Assembly: GCA_035582835.1 (NCBI GenBank)
Contig: JAYKAV010002650.1
Coordinates: forward strand, 297,675 to 361,674
Source of the DNA: Phoebastria nigripes
Taxonomy: Eukaryota > Chordata > Aves > Procellariiformes > Diomedeidae
Length of the DNA stretch: 64,000 nucleotides
Direction: 5' to 3'
The first letter of the stretch is position 1, and each line of letters starts with the position of its first letter. The notes under the pieces are model-generated. The model was not told the DNA's origin and searched no databases. It was given only the letters and a program-made list of their open reading frames with translations. A program made the translations under genes and the position numbers. Positions 11,645-26,049 of the stretch are shown here, piece after piece.

Positions 11645-14600
11645 GGGTGTTTCCCTTTAAAAGCAGTTGGGGAAGGGAGAAAAGCCTTGCATAGCAAGGA
11701 GGAGACAACATCCTCAGTCTTTAGGTGTCTGCAGCGGTGGCAGTAGCTGTCGCATCCCGAATGATTAATGAGCAGGCAGTCTGGATGTGAGGAGCAGAGC
11801 ACAAGCCCTGTTGCAGAGCTGGCTGTGGGGATGTCCCAGGGAGAGGCGGGCTGCTCCGTTATGGCAGAGGACTGGGGGCGGCTTACAGAGAGCTGACTGC
11901 ACAGAAGGCAGCAGCTGTTAATGGTGCTGATGTCTTAATCGTTGATGGCTTCGGCAAATACTTATCTCGCACCCCCATACTGCTCCGGTGAACAAAGGAC
12001 TTGAGAAACATAGCTTGACCCCTTGGCATTAGGTGGGTTTGGGGCTGGAAAAAGCAACTCTATTTAAAGAGGTGTCATAAGGGGAAGAGAAAAAGGAAAG
12101 AAGGGAATTCTCTAGCCCGGGTTAAAAATAAAATACAAATCCTATTTTAACCCCTTGCCGGATTCGTTCCGCTGGTTTAGGATCACTCCTGCAAAATGCA
12201 GGTGGTGTTTCAAGCAAAATGAGGGTGTTTCTAGGAAGGCGCCCTGGTTTTCTGTAGCAGAACAACAGTATATATATATGCCCTCCTAAGGTGCACGATA
12301 AACTGGCAGCACTTGAGGCATAAAGTGATTGTTCAAGTATGTAGTCTATGCATCTGCTAGATCCCCAGTGCATTGTGAAAAGGGAAGTTTGCACAGGACT
12401 TGGAGACAGCCAGAAGGCCAAGAAAAGCAGCATGCAGCAGGGGCGACAGAACCAAAATGCTTATAGAAGTCACTCTGCCAAATAGCACTTCTGGTAAAAT
12501 GCACACTCACCCATGGAGGCAATCCCTTCGGGTTGTCTGAAAATCCTTTTAGTTGAATAAACAGTATGAGGGAGAAAAAATTAGGCTGGGTGGGCTGCTT
12601 CTGGCCTAAATTTGAAAATCAAACTCATTCATTCATGTAAACCCTCTGTAGATTCTTGCGGTCCTGTTTCACCTCTTAAGGTCCTGGGTTCACCTGTAAC
12701 ATCAGACACTTCTCCCAGAAGGAAGCCTGCTGCAAACTGGGTGGTTAAGTGAATCCTCAGGTCTAAAGGAGATCATCAGCAGAGTGATCCCACTGAAGAG
12801 CTTGGAGAATATGCACATGTATCATGGAAAAGGATGAGGAAGAGCCATTACAGTTCAGATCGAGGAAGGGACACGGCTGTGCACTACACATTTCCCTTCC
12901 CTCTACAAGGAACGTTGTCTTACTTGAAAATATTCAGACCACTTTTAAGGGAGGGCTGTTTGCTTTGATTTTTTCCTCTTTTGCTTATTTCCTGTTTCAG
13001 ATTTAAAGAACTTCTTCATATTTCCTTAATGAGAGTGTATCAGAGCTGTACGCTTGTATATACTTTCCCTAAGTGAAGCTTCTGCTCATTTGTTTGAAGA
13101 TAGAACTGACAAACTCAGGCTTTCAGTAGGTCGGCAGCAACCTCCTCTCCTGTGGGCATTAAGTGACTGATCATTTGCAGATCATGAGCAAGATAAGGGA
13201 TCAGAGAGACACAACAGTGCTTCAGGGATCTTGGTATGCCTGGAGAGTGCTAAATTATACCCTGTGGAGACATCTCAGGTTTCTCAAACAGGTCACTGTT
13301 CCCACAGAAGGAAGAGGGACGACAGTGCCTAGCTCCCTGGGTAAATGAAGATGTGTCCAAAGGAATCTCATCAAAAAAGTAGCTCTGCAAAATGCGTGTT
13401 TAATGGGTCAGAAGTAAGGACTATCCCCACTTCCTGGTTGGCCACGAAAAGCATTCACATTGGCCACCAAGAGCTCTCAAACTAAATGTGTTACTCTCCT
13501 ATAGGTTTGCTAGAAGTTACAAGGTAATTTTTTCCTCACCTTCTGTCATCACTTCTCTGTCTTTCTATTGCTTGCAGGTAGACCCTAGACTATATAGTAG
13601 CAGTGCAGACTTTAAACACTTTGTTGAAATAGAAAATGTTTTATTTCCACAAGTTCATGTCCCCACCCACCCTGAAGGGAACATGGAAAAGGTCTGGAAA
13701 ATTGCAAGGAAAATCACTTCTGCCTCAGAAAAAAGTAGTATGGAGCAGAAAACAGTTTAGAAATGTTAGCAAGCATAAGAATGCAAAACCAGAAGAGGAA
13801 TAGTCAGACAGTCCCTAGGATTTCACAGAACGTGGTACTTTCCTCCCAAATACATTTGCGTAAGTCAGGATTCAACATGTGAGCCTCACAGCACGGGCAC
13901 TGTTTCCTCCTATCTGAGGTTACTGCTGGGTTTCCTCAGCATGGCATCTGCCTCAGCAAGATTTTGGTGGTGTTTTTGTCTGTCCCGTGTTTGCGTGGGA
14001 GGCAGTATAAGCTTTTCATGGAGGGAAAGGCTTTCTCCATTGCAAAGAAGGAAGCTAATTATGTCTCCTATAAAGAGATGTAATTGGTTTTCTTTTCTGT
14101 AGAGAGAGGATGACATGAACAGCATCCCTTGCCTTTTCATTCCAAAACTCTGTTGTGACCATATTGCTGAGTCTTGGAAAACTCCCCGATTCACAGGTTG
14201 GTTTTTGCATGTTCCAAACATCTGGGAACAAGGTTCAGCTGACTGATGAATGTGATCTCTGGCAGAAAATGCTGAAAAGTTGGGGAGGAAGCGGGGTACA
14301 TCTAGCCCAGCTGTCCATTTCAAATATTGCTGTTTTCAAATTTAGCCTGCCATCTTCTTAGCAAATTGTTTGCAAGCACTTTTAAATCTGCACATGTAAG
14401 TGTTATCATAAGTATTTGGCAAGTGCAAGGGATTTTGAATTAGACCATGAAAGGAGGATGCCTGTGTATGTGCCAAAGCATCCCAAGGTGTACAGGCCTA
14501 AGATGGTATGATTTAAGTGAACCCCAATTTTCAAATTTTCTTCTTTTTTTGGAATGCTTGCTCTGCCACTTTCAGGAATAGCTAGAGTAAGCACGTCCAG

Positions 14601-16571
14601 CCAAGTGCATTCTTTTCAGAGAGTTAAGCTAATTTGCTTATCATTAGAACTTTCCTGTTGCTTCGTCTATGTAATTTTTGAGTCATTAGCACTTTCTTTA
14701 GTGATGCGTTATCGCCTGACATAACAAAGTGTTGCATCCCATCTTTGCTCTTCATCAGAAGCCAAATAGCTTTGAACTCTGTATTAGATGTGTTGCGTAG
14801 GGCAGATACAAAGGAATGGGAAGAGACTCAACTAAGCAATGGCACTTAAAGATGACTATTCTGAAGATGCACGACCTGCAACAACACCTTCAGAAATAAT
14901 GAAAATACCACCTTCCTCAAGTTTAAAATGCCGTAATTTCTGTACTCTTCCTGGTCTCCATGCAATAATGCTGTGTTGGTGGGTGCATCTGCACTGCAGT
15001 ATACCACTTGTCATAAACATATAGGTTGCTTTGGAGTGACACAGGTAATTCAAGGGAGAAGTTTTCTATACTGCAGAAGTTATTGTCACTATGTGGAAAA
15101 GACGATCTGTTTTAGGATAGGGAATGCTTTTGGCTATGGTTTAGTATGGTGAAGATGAAGAATTCACCTTCAGGACTCAGAAAGGCTCAGAAATACTGTA
15201 GGATCTGGGAAGTAACGTTCAAGGCGTAGATTCATAAATAGCAGGGCAGGCCTCATATTACAAGACCCATCTCTAAGGGCTTAGAACTAAAAGATGGAAT
15301 TTGCCGTTCCTTGCTGGCTGACTCTGGTCTCATCGAGTAGTAAGAATCCCATGAACTTTGAGATAGAGATAGGCCAATGCTAAGTACTTCTTAAAGTCCG
15401 ACGAGACTGAATAATGTATTGAAAAATATAATGAAGATGTGGAAAACAATTGTATTCAGCTCCAGAGAATATGCTGGACCCTTCTTTAAGGACGTGGCCA
15501 GAGATGTCTGAGCCCTCTTTTCTCAAGGAGGTTTGGACAATGTGGAGAAGGAATGACTTGGCTTATCCTCATCACCTGTTCTGAGATGCTTGAGAGCCTG
15601 TCTTTACAATGTTGTTTGTAAACCTCCCTTGCCAAGAGGTTTCTTGATCCTGATATTGATCTTGATAGGCTGCAAGATGTCATCAGCACCTCCAGCAATA
15701 AGGGACTGGCGTGTGATGGGAAGAATATGAGAAGAGCAGAGATAAAATAACTGAGAAACAAAATGTTCCTTCATTGCTGTCTTTGATCTCTTAACTCCCA
15801 GCTGTGAGAGATCCTGGATGCTGATGGCAGTAATCAACTAATTTTCTGCTGCTTCTGTTGCTTGTACAAAACAGAGAAAGACGTTGTCTTCACTGAGGGG
15901 AGTACAAGCCTTGCTGTAATGTCTTCTGTTGCAGGCTGAACCTGAGGAGAGACAGGGAGTAAGCACAGGCAGCCTCAAGACTGAGGCAAAATACACAATT
16001 CTATTTCTTCCTCTCCTCTCTCTTTCTGCCTCTTGCTTTGTACTACAATTTCTGCCTTATTAGCCATCCTTTTGCAGATTAAAACCCAATGGAAAGCTCC
16101 CAGCCAGTGTTGCTATCTTTGCTGCATCCCTGATGCCGAAGGAAGAAGTGGCAGGCACCACGGACAAAGCTGTTGCGTCAGGGCTAGCATTATCTTGAAA
16201 GCTTGTGTCATTTCTCAGCACTGATGTGCGGTAGTTGAAGGGAGGGGACAGTTTTACAATAGCCGTTTAACTGTCCACCAATAGTTTACTCCTGACCTGG
16301 GACTGAGGCTGAGTCCATAAAGCTAATTTTGCTGTGTGAGTCACCAAAGAGCTGAGAGTAACAGGCTTTGAGCCCGTCTGTTGTTGGCTAGATCCAAACA
16401 GGTAGCCCAGAGATGAAGATATTGAGAGATCACTGCTGATTTCCCATGCTGTTCAGTCCTGACTTGCAAGATATGAAAAGACATGCTTGTGGTTGAGGTG
16501 GGTCTGCATTAAAAAGTTATAATCCCACATATAGATGAGTGGGCAGGAGTGTTTGGAACTGAAGTGCTGGT

Positions 16572-16624
16572 TCATGTCATTATAAAGATACACCAGTTAT
16601 GGTCATGTCATTATAGAGAGACAC
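16572..16624 (+). repeat. Two-copy tandem duplication, 31-bp period
   Basis: The segment 'tcatgtcattataaagatac' at 16572 recurs at 16603 as 'tcatgtcattatagagagac', with period 31. It is only two copies and slightly diverged, so it is a local duplication with no evident function. Confidence 0.8.
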
Positions 16625-19193
16625 TGAACAAGTGCGTTCCTCAGACACAGTCTGTGCTCAGAGTGCTTATTTTATGGACAAAGCAGACTAATTTCAACAT
16701 CACGGATAAGAATAAGTAGTTCTTGGGATCAGTGTCCCTAAGATGAGATGGACGTAGAAGTGCTAATGTAGAGCTGATGCACGTCAGGTGGGAGCTGCCG
16801 TTCGTGCTGCAGTGTGATAGAAACTGTTGCCAACCTGCTGTGGTAGAAGAGCTGGGCTGAAGGGTTACTTGGCCTCCCTGAGTACGCAGCCACTGGCTCC
16901 ACAGCATGGCAGAAAGTCAGCTGCTGATTCCTCTGCCTGCAGCTGCCAGGCCTCCCCTCAAGGCTCCCTCTTTATTGCAAAGCAAAGTGCAAACATGAAC
17001 TTTGTGAGTCTGTGTTGCCCTTGGCCTTTTCACAGTTCCTGGATGAGGTCCATGCTGCTGTTTGTCTGGGACCGTGTCCCTCTGGGAGGTGCAATTGTGC
17101 TTCAACAACGTATTTAAAAAATGGAAACAAAGGGGAGAACTGCAGGTTGTTTCAGTCTCTGCTTCCGTCATTGCCAGCTGTGAGGGACTATTGGGATGGA
17201 GAATCCCTTCTAGATACCAACCATTTGTATCTCGCTGAGTTTATTAACTCAGCTGAAACAAGATCCTAATACACATGTACGTACAAATATCCATCTAAAG
17301 AGTCAAGGGGCACCCAAAAGTGAAGGACACGAGAATGTAGTAGAGTAACAAAAATCATATTATCTGTTTTCCACTCTTTGAAATGATTGATGTCATTAGG
17401 TTTGTTGTGGAGTGGGGCAAGGCAGGGATGGAGTCTGGCATTCTGCCTCCAATCTCCACAAAGCTCCAGCTATTCTGCCCGCTCCTGGAGCATTTGTTAC
17501 CTGCATTATTTCTTAGGGAACCAGAGGCGGCCATTAAGAAAAGATGCAGAGAAGGAAACAGCAGCAATCCTACTGATTGCTTCTGGAAGAGTATTAGGGA
17601 GAAAGCATAAAGGACATTTGTGTAAGACAACGCCAAAGAGCTAAACAAGGCCAGTGTGACTAATGGAGAAAAAGAGGAAGAGGGGGAAAGAGGCTAGCCG
17701 AGACACATAAGAAATGGTGGAGAGTTTATCCTTTGAAACTTTTCCAAAACTGTGCTTTTAAATTTCTCTTCCTACTGATGGTGGACTCCCTTAAGGATCC
17801 AGTTCATGGTACTGTCAGCATTGCTTCACTGTCTCAGTCCCTTTCCTGGATGCTCTTGGGAACCCCTCTGCCTTATCGTATCCTCAACCAATGCTCTCAG
17901 AAGCTCTACACAACATTTTTGGCAGAACGTTATGCTGTGCAGTGCTATATTGCCTCCTTTGTGCTTGCCCATATTCCCTTAGTGGGATTCAGCATCTCCT
18001 GCATCCTTCACCCACTCTTTGGCTCAGACATTCCAATGTTGTGTTTGGTACTGCCCATATTAAATCTATAATGTCTCAAATAATACAAGGAGCTCTGCAC
18101 TTGTATTATTTGAACTCTCCGTATCCCTCAATTTTGCAGCTTGTTTCTCCTCTGTGTGTAGTGACTGTTTTTCCATAGCTGAGCATAGCAACCCACAAGG
18201 CATTAAATGTTCTTGAATATCTACCTTCAGTAGAACTAACTTCTACTGGGGGAAAATGAGTTATGAATTCCGCTCCTTTCCTGCGCTCCTGCACAGGGCC
18301 TGTTGGTTTCCTGCTCTTGCGTTCTTTAACATATACATCACTGAAATGAGCCAGGCATAAGTTTGTTGGTCCTTCAGGGGGAAAAAGCTGCAGGTGAGTA
18401 CTGCCTAGAGGGGGGGCTAGACTTAAATTTCTAGGTTTGGGGTGAGCACTGCAGGTCTGGGATGGCAGCTCACACGAGAGGGACTGAGCATGCTGCTTTG
18501 GAGCAGCATATATCAGTTGTTCACACAGGCTTGGCTGTGGCTGCTGATTTGGGGTGGCGGCTTTCTCATAAACACTAGGCTGGCTGCATGTGAGGTAGTT
18601 TTTTTCCCCCAGCAAAAAAAACAGCTGTGCAAACGTTCTGCTTTGGGTCAAAGAAAGCACAGTGTGCATTAACATTAAAAACAGGATAAGGAGGGGAAAA
18701 GAAAGGCAAGTCAAAGATCAGGTTATTTCTCCTGCAGAGTGGCTGTTGGTTTGTGTCCTGTGTCCTGCACTACTCGGCAATGGCAGCCAGGATGTGGCAC
18801 TCACCAAAGGTGACAGGAGGCACAGGGAGGCTATTTGCCTTCCGGTGTAAGGGGCCAATTCTGTTGACTGCTGGCAGAGACTTGCATGTCAGTCACTCAT
18901 ACACTGCCTGTGTACCACCAGGCAGCAGATAATCTCAAGTGCTGAATGAATAAATCCACTCCTTGTCAGCTCCCATCAGTGTCTCTTGCATGAAGCCCTG
19001 ATGCTTCTTAAAAAGCATACGCTGCAGCTAAGTCTAAGTGCCATATTTACTTGGTAGCCTATGGCAGAGCGCTGAGGAACTCTGCAGGTGTTAATTACCG
19101 AGTTAAACCATGAAGTTCCTGGGTAGGATTTTCCATGGTTAGATAACCTGTAGGATCCAAACCCCGTCACTTCAAGATCTTGGAATCAATATG

Positions 19194-19218
19194 CCAGGCC
19201 AGGCCAGGCCAGGCCAGG
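19194..19218 (+). repeat. Pentanucleotide array (CCAGG)5
   Basis: Five consecutive CCAGG units form a short GC-rich pentamer microsatellite in otherwise AT-leaning intron. The array is perfect, implying recent slippage, and it is potentially polymorphic. Confidence 0.95.
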
Positions 19219-19873
19219 AGTCCTCTCCTGTTGTGGAGGTGCATTGGCACCAGCAGAAAGGATTTCCAAGAAAATTCTCACAGTATCCATTCGGCTGACT
19301 TCATACCCTCAGACTTTATGCCAAATTTTGAAATCCAGTGGAGCTTTAGAGTTGCAGTTTTGAAGGGACAATGGAAAAATACTTGTTTCAATAAAGACAA
19401 GTAGAAAATGACATTCTGTTATAATAGTAGTTTGTGGAAAATAAATTTCCCTACTAAAGCTTCATGGTATAGAAGTTTGCACATGCAAATTTTAACATCA
19501 AATATGCATCTCACTTGCTTCTCACACATACCTATTTTCATTTTCATTTATGGGGAAATAGCTTTCAGAAGCACACATGCAAACAAAAATTGTGGTGGAA
19601 TGAGCCCATAATAGAGCTTTCAATAAAATGAGGAATTGCTCAGCTTTCCAGTAATTTTGTCTGTTTAAGTATTTTGTACAGCATTGTCTAGCTGCCTGAT
19701 TCTGTGGAGATGTAAGTCTAGTTTCCCCCCTCGTTTATCCACTCTTTATAGAATCTTCTTGTAATTACTTGTACTTAGCAGAAAACCTGAATTCATGTTA
19801 AAGCATTTAATTAGTCAAAATTGTGTAATAGAAGATTTCTTCCAGATACCACTTAATGATCATTAGAGGGTCT

Positions 19874-19932
19874 GATTCAAAGCCCACTTAAGTCAATTGA
19901 TGCCTTTTGTTGACTTCAATACATTTTGAATC
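19874..19932. repeat. Imperfect inverted repeat, possible ancient palindromic element
   Basis: The left arm (19874-19896, GATTCAAA...AAGTCAA) and right arm (19910-19932, TTGACTT...TTTGAATC) pair at about 17 of 23 positions around a 13-nt loop. Sequences of this type (gattcaaagccca...ttgacttcaat) recur in reptile and bird DNA as I recall, suggesting a dead, hairpin-forming repeat. The arms fit by eye; the family name is unknown to me. Confidence 0.55.
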
Positions 19933-22900
19933 TGGCTCAGTATTTTCAGAAATGTGAAGCTAATGGCTACAATAGCAGCAGGAAATACTCTCNGTAGATG
20001 AACAACTTCTGTGGTTCTCCGTTTGCTTCCATAATGACCTGCTGAAGAAGTTTTGGATAAATGTAATGAAAGGCCACTTTAAGTGAAAAATCAACTAAAT
20101 TCAGAGCTGCAGAGAAAAATATTTTAATGTTTAATCATTTAAAACCTGATTTTTTTCCACTTGTACTCTGTTTATGCTCCCACTGAAATTAAGGATGCAA
20201 CTGATACAATGTGGTATTGCTTAGATTTGGTAATGGCTTAAGTTTGTTTGGAAGAATGATATCCCCACAGCAGTGACCCTACAGGACAATAAAGCCATTT
20301 CTGCTTTAATGCTGTTCTCTTTTGATTTCAAGAGTAGCCTATTTATTCTGTGATTATGGGAAAGAGTGAACAGGTGACCTAGATGGTCTTTTCCAAAGCC
20401 AGTCATTTTTCACCATTTTTAACTTTCAGTCCCACATAACATGGAAGCAAAAGTACCAAATTAATAAAATCCCAGGGTCTGTTCCTGGGATATTTCTATT
20501 ACGGCAGGAATGCAGACTTCCCACAGAACTTGAGATTAGTTTCTTCCTATCCGTACCTTAGGTTTTGCCATTTCAACTCAGTGAAGTATCACAGTGATTT
20601 ACTTTCTGCTTTCTGTGCTCTCATCATGGAAATGCAAATTACTGCACAGCAGGCCAGACATTGGAGAAAGTAGGCACTTTGGTACAAGGTTTCCAGCCTG
20701 AGTTCTAGCCTGAGGAGTTAAATGAGCATCCAAATCTCTGCCCTTTGAAGGTCATCCTGAGTCTAAATAATTCTGAACTCAGAGAAAGTTCATGTCCAGG
20801 TTGAGTTTCTAGTAACTGAGGGACAGCCATGAGTTCTGAAGAGTATTTCATTAATTACTTCAAAGCAAAGCAGACTCAACATTAGAGAGCTTGATTTTCA
20901 CATGAAAACCTACCACCCCACCCCCCATTTTGCTCTGAGTAGGAAAAACAGCACAACACATCTGCAGCCTGCAGGGCTTTATTGCCCCTCGCCACTTCTG
21001 CAGCTCCAGGCTTCCTTCTCAGGCCAGCATTTTGAGCAATATGGGAGCCCCTGATGTCAACGGAGAAAGAGGGAGCTTTGTGGTGTGCTGCTGGTGAACT
21101 TCAAAGCATCTGAGGAGAAATGTCATCTGCTGTCCCCCAGCTTTTTGGGCATAGGTGTTCTTTGAGAAACACTGCTATTAATGACTGTTGCATAGTGCTT
21201 GCACAGATTCGGTAGATAAAACACAGCCTGGTAATACGAGACAGCTGTCCACTTAATTTTTCAAGTTCTCACAGCACCACATGGGTGATGGGTGACCCAA
21301 TTGTTATTGAGCAAATGAATATAAGAGAAAAGGAAACTTTCTTCATCACTGAGACAAACCTTTAGGCTCCCTCGAGCTGCCCTCCTTGCCTTCTAGGTGA
21401 ATTAGCACCCCGTGTGTCTGTGAGTCAGAAGGCAAGAGAGCAGAGCACTTGTCGCCGGTGAAGACTGTGCCGACTAGATGGGCTTAAACCAGAGAGAAGT
21501 GATTTCCTCTGGGGGAGAAGGACGGTGAAGTAGAGACGGAGGAGAGGGAACCAGCGTTTTGCCTTATTCCTCTGAGGGTCGCGTTGCCCCCATGTTGCAC
21601 TTTGTCATTAGCTGAATCGCTGAAGCATCCTGTCAAATCAGCCTCCTGCATAGATTTTTAAAACCTCTAATTGGCACCTGCAAGGTTACAAGTTAGCGAT
21701 GTGTATCCATTTGCCCTGCACAGCCTTTCACAACTCTTTCCCCCGGCTCCAGGGCACTGGCGTGTTGCACAGTCAGTAACCTACTGTGGTATGAAGCAAT
21801 CAAGGCTGTAGCTGGGACCCTGTGACGTGACCCAACGTTTGTGTGACAGAGAAAGCTTCACTTTTTCCCTTTCTCTTTTAACTATTATGCAAATGTTTCT
21901 CCATGTTTCCTGTTTATCCTGAGACTCTGAGCCTCCCTAGACAGGCTATTCTGAGCTTGGCCTGCTTTCTGGTAATTGCATCTGCATTAAAGCAAACACC
22001 CCTGCAGGGTTTCTCCATTCCCCTGTCCTTGCCAGCTCTGAGCTGGACAGCACTCCATGGCTTGTCAAGCACAGGGATGCGCAAAAAAGATATGCCAAGG
22101 GCTGGCAAAGCTCTGGGGAAGAAGGCAAAGCTGCGTGCTATTTCAGGCCTCTTTTATTTTGCTAGTGAGTTCAGATATCTCTCCTTTGCTAATGACACAG
22201 TGGCTGCTAGGTCCTCCTGAGCCATGCATCAGTAAAATCACTATTGAGATCTACAGTCTGTGTCCAACCTGTATCAATTACTGGCTTCTCTGTGAGGATA
22301 TAAAAAATGAATAGGATCTGGGAGAGTCACCCATTAGTAATGATTGCATTAGTAATTTTGAGAAGGTGGTCCGTTGTGCTTTTTTGTGAACTGTTGTTTT
22401 TCTTTGGAAGGGAAAAGAGGCAGGACACTGCTGTAAGATTTTTGAGGATGATCTTCATCAGATTTCTATTCAGAGAGCTGGGAATCTCTAGTTCTTGAAG
22501 TAATACAGCCATTAGTGTCTTGCTCCTCTACACGGGGCCAAGGCCTGGACTATGAGAAGTACAGTAATGACACTTTTCCTTTATAAAGCCACTTTTCACT
22601 GAAGGATTATACAAAGTCTTACTGAGATGAGTAGATTAGTTTTGTGCTTTTGATTTGCAGCTAGAAGAGGTAGCAGACTGTGGAAAGCTGACTGCTGCCT
22701 GCGCTGGAGTGGTGCAACACACCACTGAACTGAATACATTGTAGTGAGGTGCTGCCAGGCACATCAAGCCTGATGCTTTCTGCATACCTGGGGTTGAAAT
22801 CAAGACCTCTGAAACTGTATTTCCTCTAAGTATTTAGTTCCCAGGAAGTTAAAAATATGCATAGAACTTTCCACACTCACACACTTAAAATGTTGAAAGC

Positions 22901-24774
22901 AAAGTAACTCAAGTTATTTCTTTTTAATTGGTTCTTAGCATAAATCTGTAGGTAGTAAGTAGATATTTGCTTTCTGGTCTGATTTTCTCTTATTGAACAT
23001 AGGCCATGCAGTGCTGTAACTGAATCCCCTCCTCCAATTGCTGCCTCTTCTCATGCTTTAGGACAGTAACCAAGCAGGACCCTGACTGGATGCTGCCATC
23101 CATCACTCACTTGGTCTGAACGTACATTGCCACCACACCCACCAAGAGTTTTTTCAGAATTGAATCTCCAATGCAGTTAGACAGCCCATCTGCAGGGAAT
23201 TTCACCCTTCACAGGCAGGATATCCCCAAGAGGGAGGATGGGTTGGATGATCCCTGCCATAGCTAGTGCAATGGTCACATTCCCCATGAAATACCTGGTC
23301 TCCCCCATCCAAAGGGAACTTTGTTGGAGTTCCAGTTTCTGGGCAGCTGTGGTACGTGGTGCTGATGGTGAACCTTAGTACTATTGGAAGAGTGTTATGG
23401 GAGTGGGTGCTTCTTCTGTTTTGTTTTTCCTCATTCTTGAAGCAAATCCAACTTTATCAATTATAGGGCTGAACAAGCCCTCTGCAAATATCAGTGCATA
23501 TCTTGTAAGAGAAGAGAGTAACAGGTCTTTCTGAAGAGGAGACAAAAATGGAATAAACTAGCTCTCCCCTTATTTTTTTGGTGGAATAGCTGTACAGTTG
23601 AAATCTACCCAATTTTCATCTCCTATTTGTATAAGCCGCTTTCATCTAAGTGCTGGTCATGAGTAAGTTATGGTCTACAGCGTTGTCACCATCAAGTACT
23701 GTGTATCACTGAATTCATAGCAGTTCTGGCAGTGCTGAACTGCATACATACATGTTTACATGCATGTGCATGTACACACTTAATTCCATTAGAGCTTCCT
23801 GATACACTTTTCTCTTCCTCACTTCTCTGAAGGAGCTATTTCCAGAGATCCCAAGTATGGAAGTAGATCTCTCAGATGACTTGTGGCTCTGCAGAGAGGA
23901 ATAAGTGTCTTTGAGAGACTAAGATTGACACATGTACAAACACCCTTTCCTCCATCCTGATATGTGAGGAAGGCCAAGGGTGATGTGGTGTGAGAGTTGC
24001 TTTTGCTGTTTTTGTGTGGTGATGTAGAGGAAGAGAGACCTGGTGTGATAACCAACATGCTGGAAAATCCTCCTCCTCTGCACAGTGCTGGAAAACTACC
24101 ACTTTCTAATTTCCTGACGAGTATCACACTGGCATTCAGGGAAAGTTGTCTGTGTTCAGGCTTAGCAGAGCATGATATCTCAGGAAATTAAAGGACATCA
24201 AGAACTAAAGGTATACTGGGGCAAGTTCCTAATTACTCGTCTGATCCCTGCAGGAGAGATGTTCAGGGATGGTTTTGTAGTTTGTTCATGTTTTGTTTGT
24301 TAGCATAACAGCTCCAGGACAATCAGTTATTTGAAGGACTGGAAAAAAACCTACCTAGTTGTCCTTGTTTCCTTCCTTACGTCTTTTTCCTGCCTTTGTG
24401 GATTCCTGGAAATTTGTCATGCCCAACTGTACAACGCTTAGACTGCATCTTGTTGCAGAGTTTATTTCAGTAATCTATAGTCTCCACAGTGCTACATTAA
24501 TTCCCTTCGAGTTAGCCTAGGTCAAATCAGAGCAGTTACAGTGTGGCTTTGAGCAGCACAGAGCACTTTTGCTAGCAGCTGAGGAATTACACTGACTCTA
24601 TCTGTGATGAATACCCCTGGTAAATTCAAGTTAAAAGCACCATGGCAGTCATGATAGGAATTTTGGGTGAGAACAGGGTTTGCACTAATTACAGGGACTT
24701 AGTCGCAACTTGTTAACTCCATGTTGAAGACATACTCTTAGCAGTAGCCATGCTCAGACAGATTGGGAATTGAG

Positions 24775-25060
24775 AGAAAGCACAGTCTTACGCTTAAGGC
24801 TCTGAACACTGTGTCTCTGGTAATCGGGTTTAATTTCTTGTTGTGCCCTGTACTTCTTATGTCACTTATATTTCTTTCCCTTTCTGTGCCTCGGTTCTGC
24901 AGCTATAAAATCACATTGCTGTCTGTCTTCAGCTCTTTGTCTCCCCTGCATACACTGCAAGTTCTTCAGGATGGGGATTTTCTAACATTAATTGAGTATG
25001 CAATACGTAGTGCGGCATGGCCACACCTGTGCCTGTGGGAGGTCAGGAGAGCCCTAAGTG
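24775..25060 (+). repeat. MIR1_Amn-like SINE, near full length, sense
   Basis: The order from left to right is head ('cttaaggctctgaacactgt', then 'aatcgggtttaatttc'), core and downstream block ('tctgtgcctcggttctgcag', then 'ctataaaatcac'), then the 3' tail ('cactgcaagttcttcaggat', 'ggggattttct', 'gcaatacgtag'). The tail resembles GTAAGCTCTTTGGGGCAGGGACTGT of the amniote MIR-like family and mirrors, in opposite orientation, the copy at 9040-9325. It lies about 370 bp upstream of a BRSK2 exon. Confidence 0.65.
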
Positions 25061-25368
25061 ACAACTTAGAGTTTCTGTACTTTGAGAATATGTCATTCGC
25101 TTTGGCTTTGGATTATGAGGCAGGAACAGCCTTGAATGCTCATATAACTCCTACAGTTAATTCCCTTTGGTAGATTTGGGACTTTTCTTTCAACCTTGAA
25201 ATTTTGCTGGTTTTCTGTTCTGCAGGGCAGGGAGTGCTGAGGCTGAATAAATTGAATTTTTCTTAAATTATCTAAGTGCTAAATATGATACATTGTTATA
25301 AGTTGCTGTATATAAACAGGATATATAAAGAGGAGTGGAAAATGGATAAATGGGAAGAAAATGTGTGA

Positions 25369-25518
<150 letters not shown>

Positions 25519-25540
25519 TAGGTATTACTGGCTTTTGCCA

Positions 25541-25587
25541 GAGAAAGGGGAAGGGAAGGAGGAAGGAAGGGAGGGAGGGAGATGAGG
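25541..25587 (+). repeat. GGAA/GGGA purine-rich simple repeat
   Basis: A low-complexity purine run ('ggggaagggaaggaggaagg' and on) starts about 23 nt after the exon donor at 25518. It is a microsatellite-like tract. Proximity to a weak donor makes a splicing effect conceivable, but nothing in the sequence shows one. Confidence 0.85.
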
Positions 25588-26030
25588 GGTTTGGAACTTG
25601 GTAACATTTCTGAAAGAATGGAGCAGTGTGTGTTTCCACCCTCAGGTGGTGTCCGTGTGATATCTGGTACTTGGATGAGGAAGGAATGCTCCTTATTTCC
25701 TTGGCTTTTCTCATTTTCTTCTCTGTACTTTACTTATATGCTGTTTCTTTTCCTACTTAAAATGGAGGAGAGAGGACAAACCAATGTTTTCTATCAAACG
25801 GCAAGAGGGGAGGAAGGTTTGTACCCGTAAGATCTGGAACCATTTTGAATCAAAACTGTAACAGATTGTTACAGTGGATAATTTGGATAACCTCCCTTGC
25901 CTAAGTTTTCATTGAAACCCTCGACTCTCACTAACAATATTTTAAATTTGCCCCATCGATAACAATTTTTGGTTTTAAGGGCTGCTGAAATCTCCTGATG
26001 GTTCTGCAGTAACAGTTAAGTAGCAAAACC

Positions 26031-26049
26031 TTTTTTTTTTTTTTTTTTT
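26031..26049 (+). repeat. T19 homopolymer run
   Basis: An uninterrupted run of 19 thymines is followed by 'cagatcattgcc', so it superficially mimics a splice acceptor (T tract plus CAG at 26050-26052). No BRSK2-like coding sequence follows, so it is annotated as a simple repeat. Confidence 0.9.
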
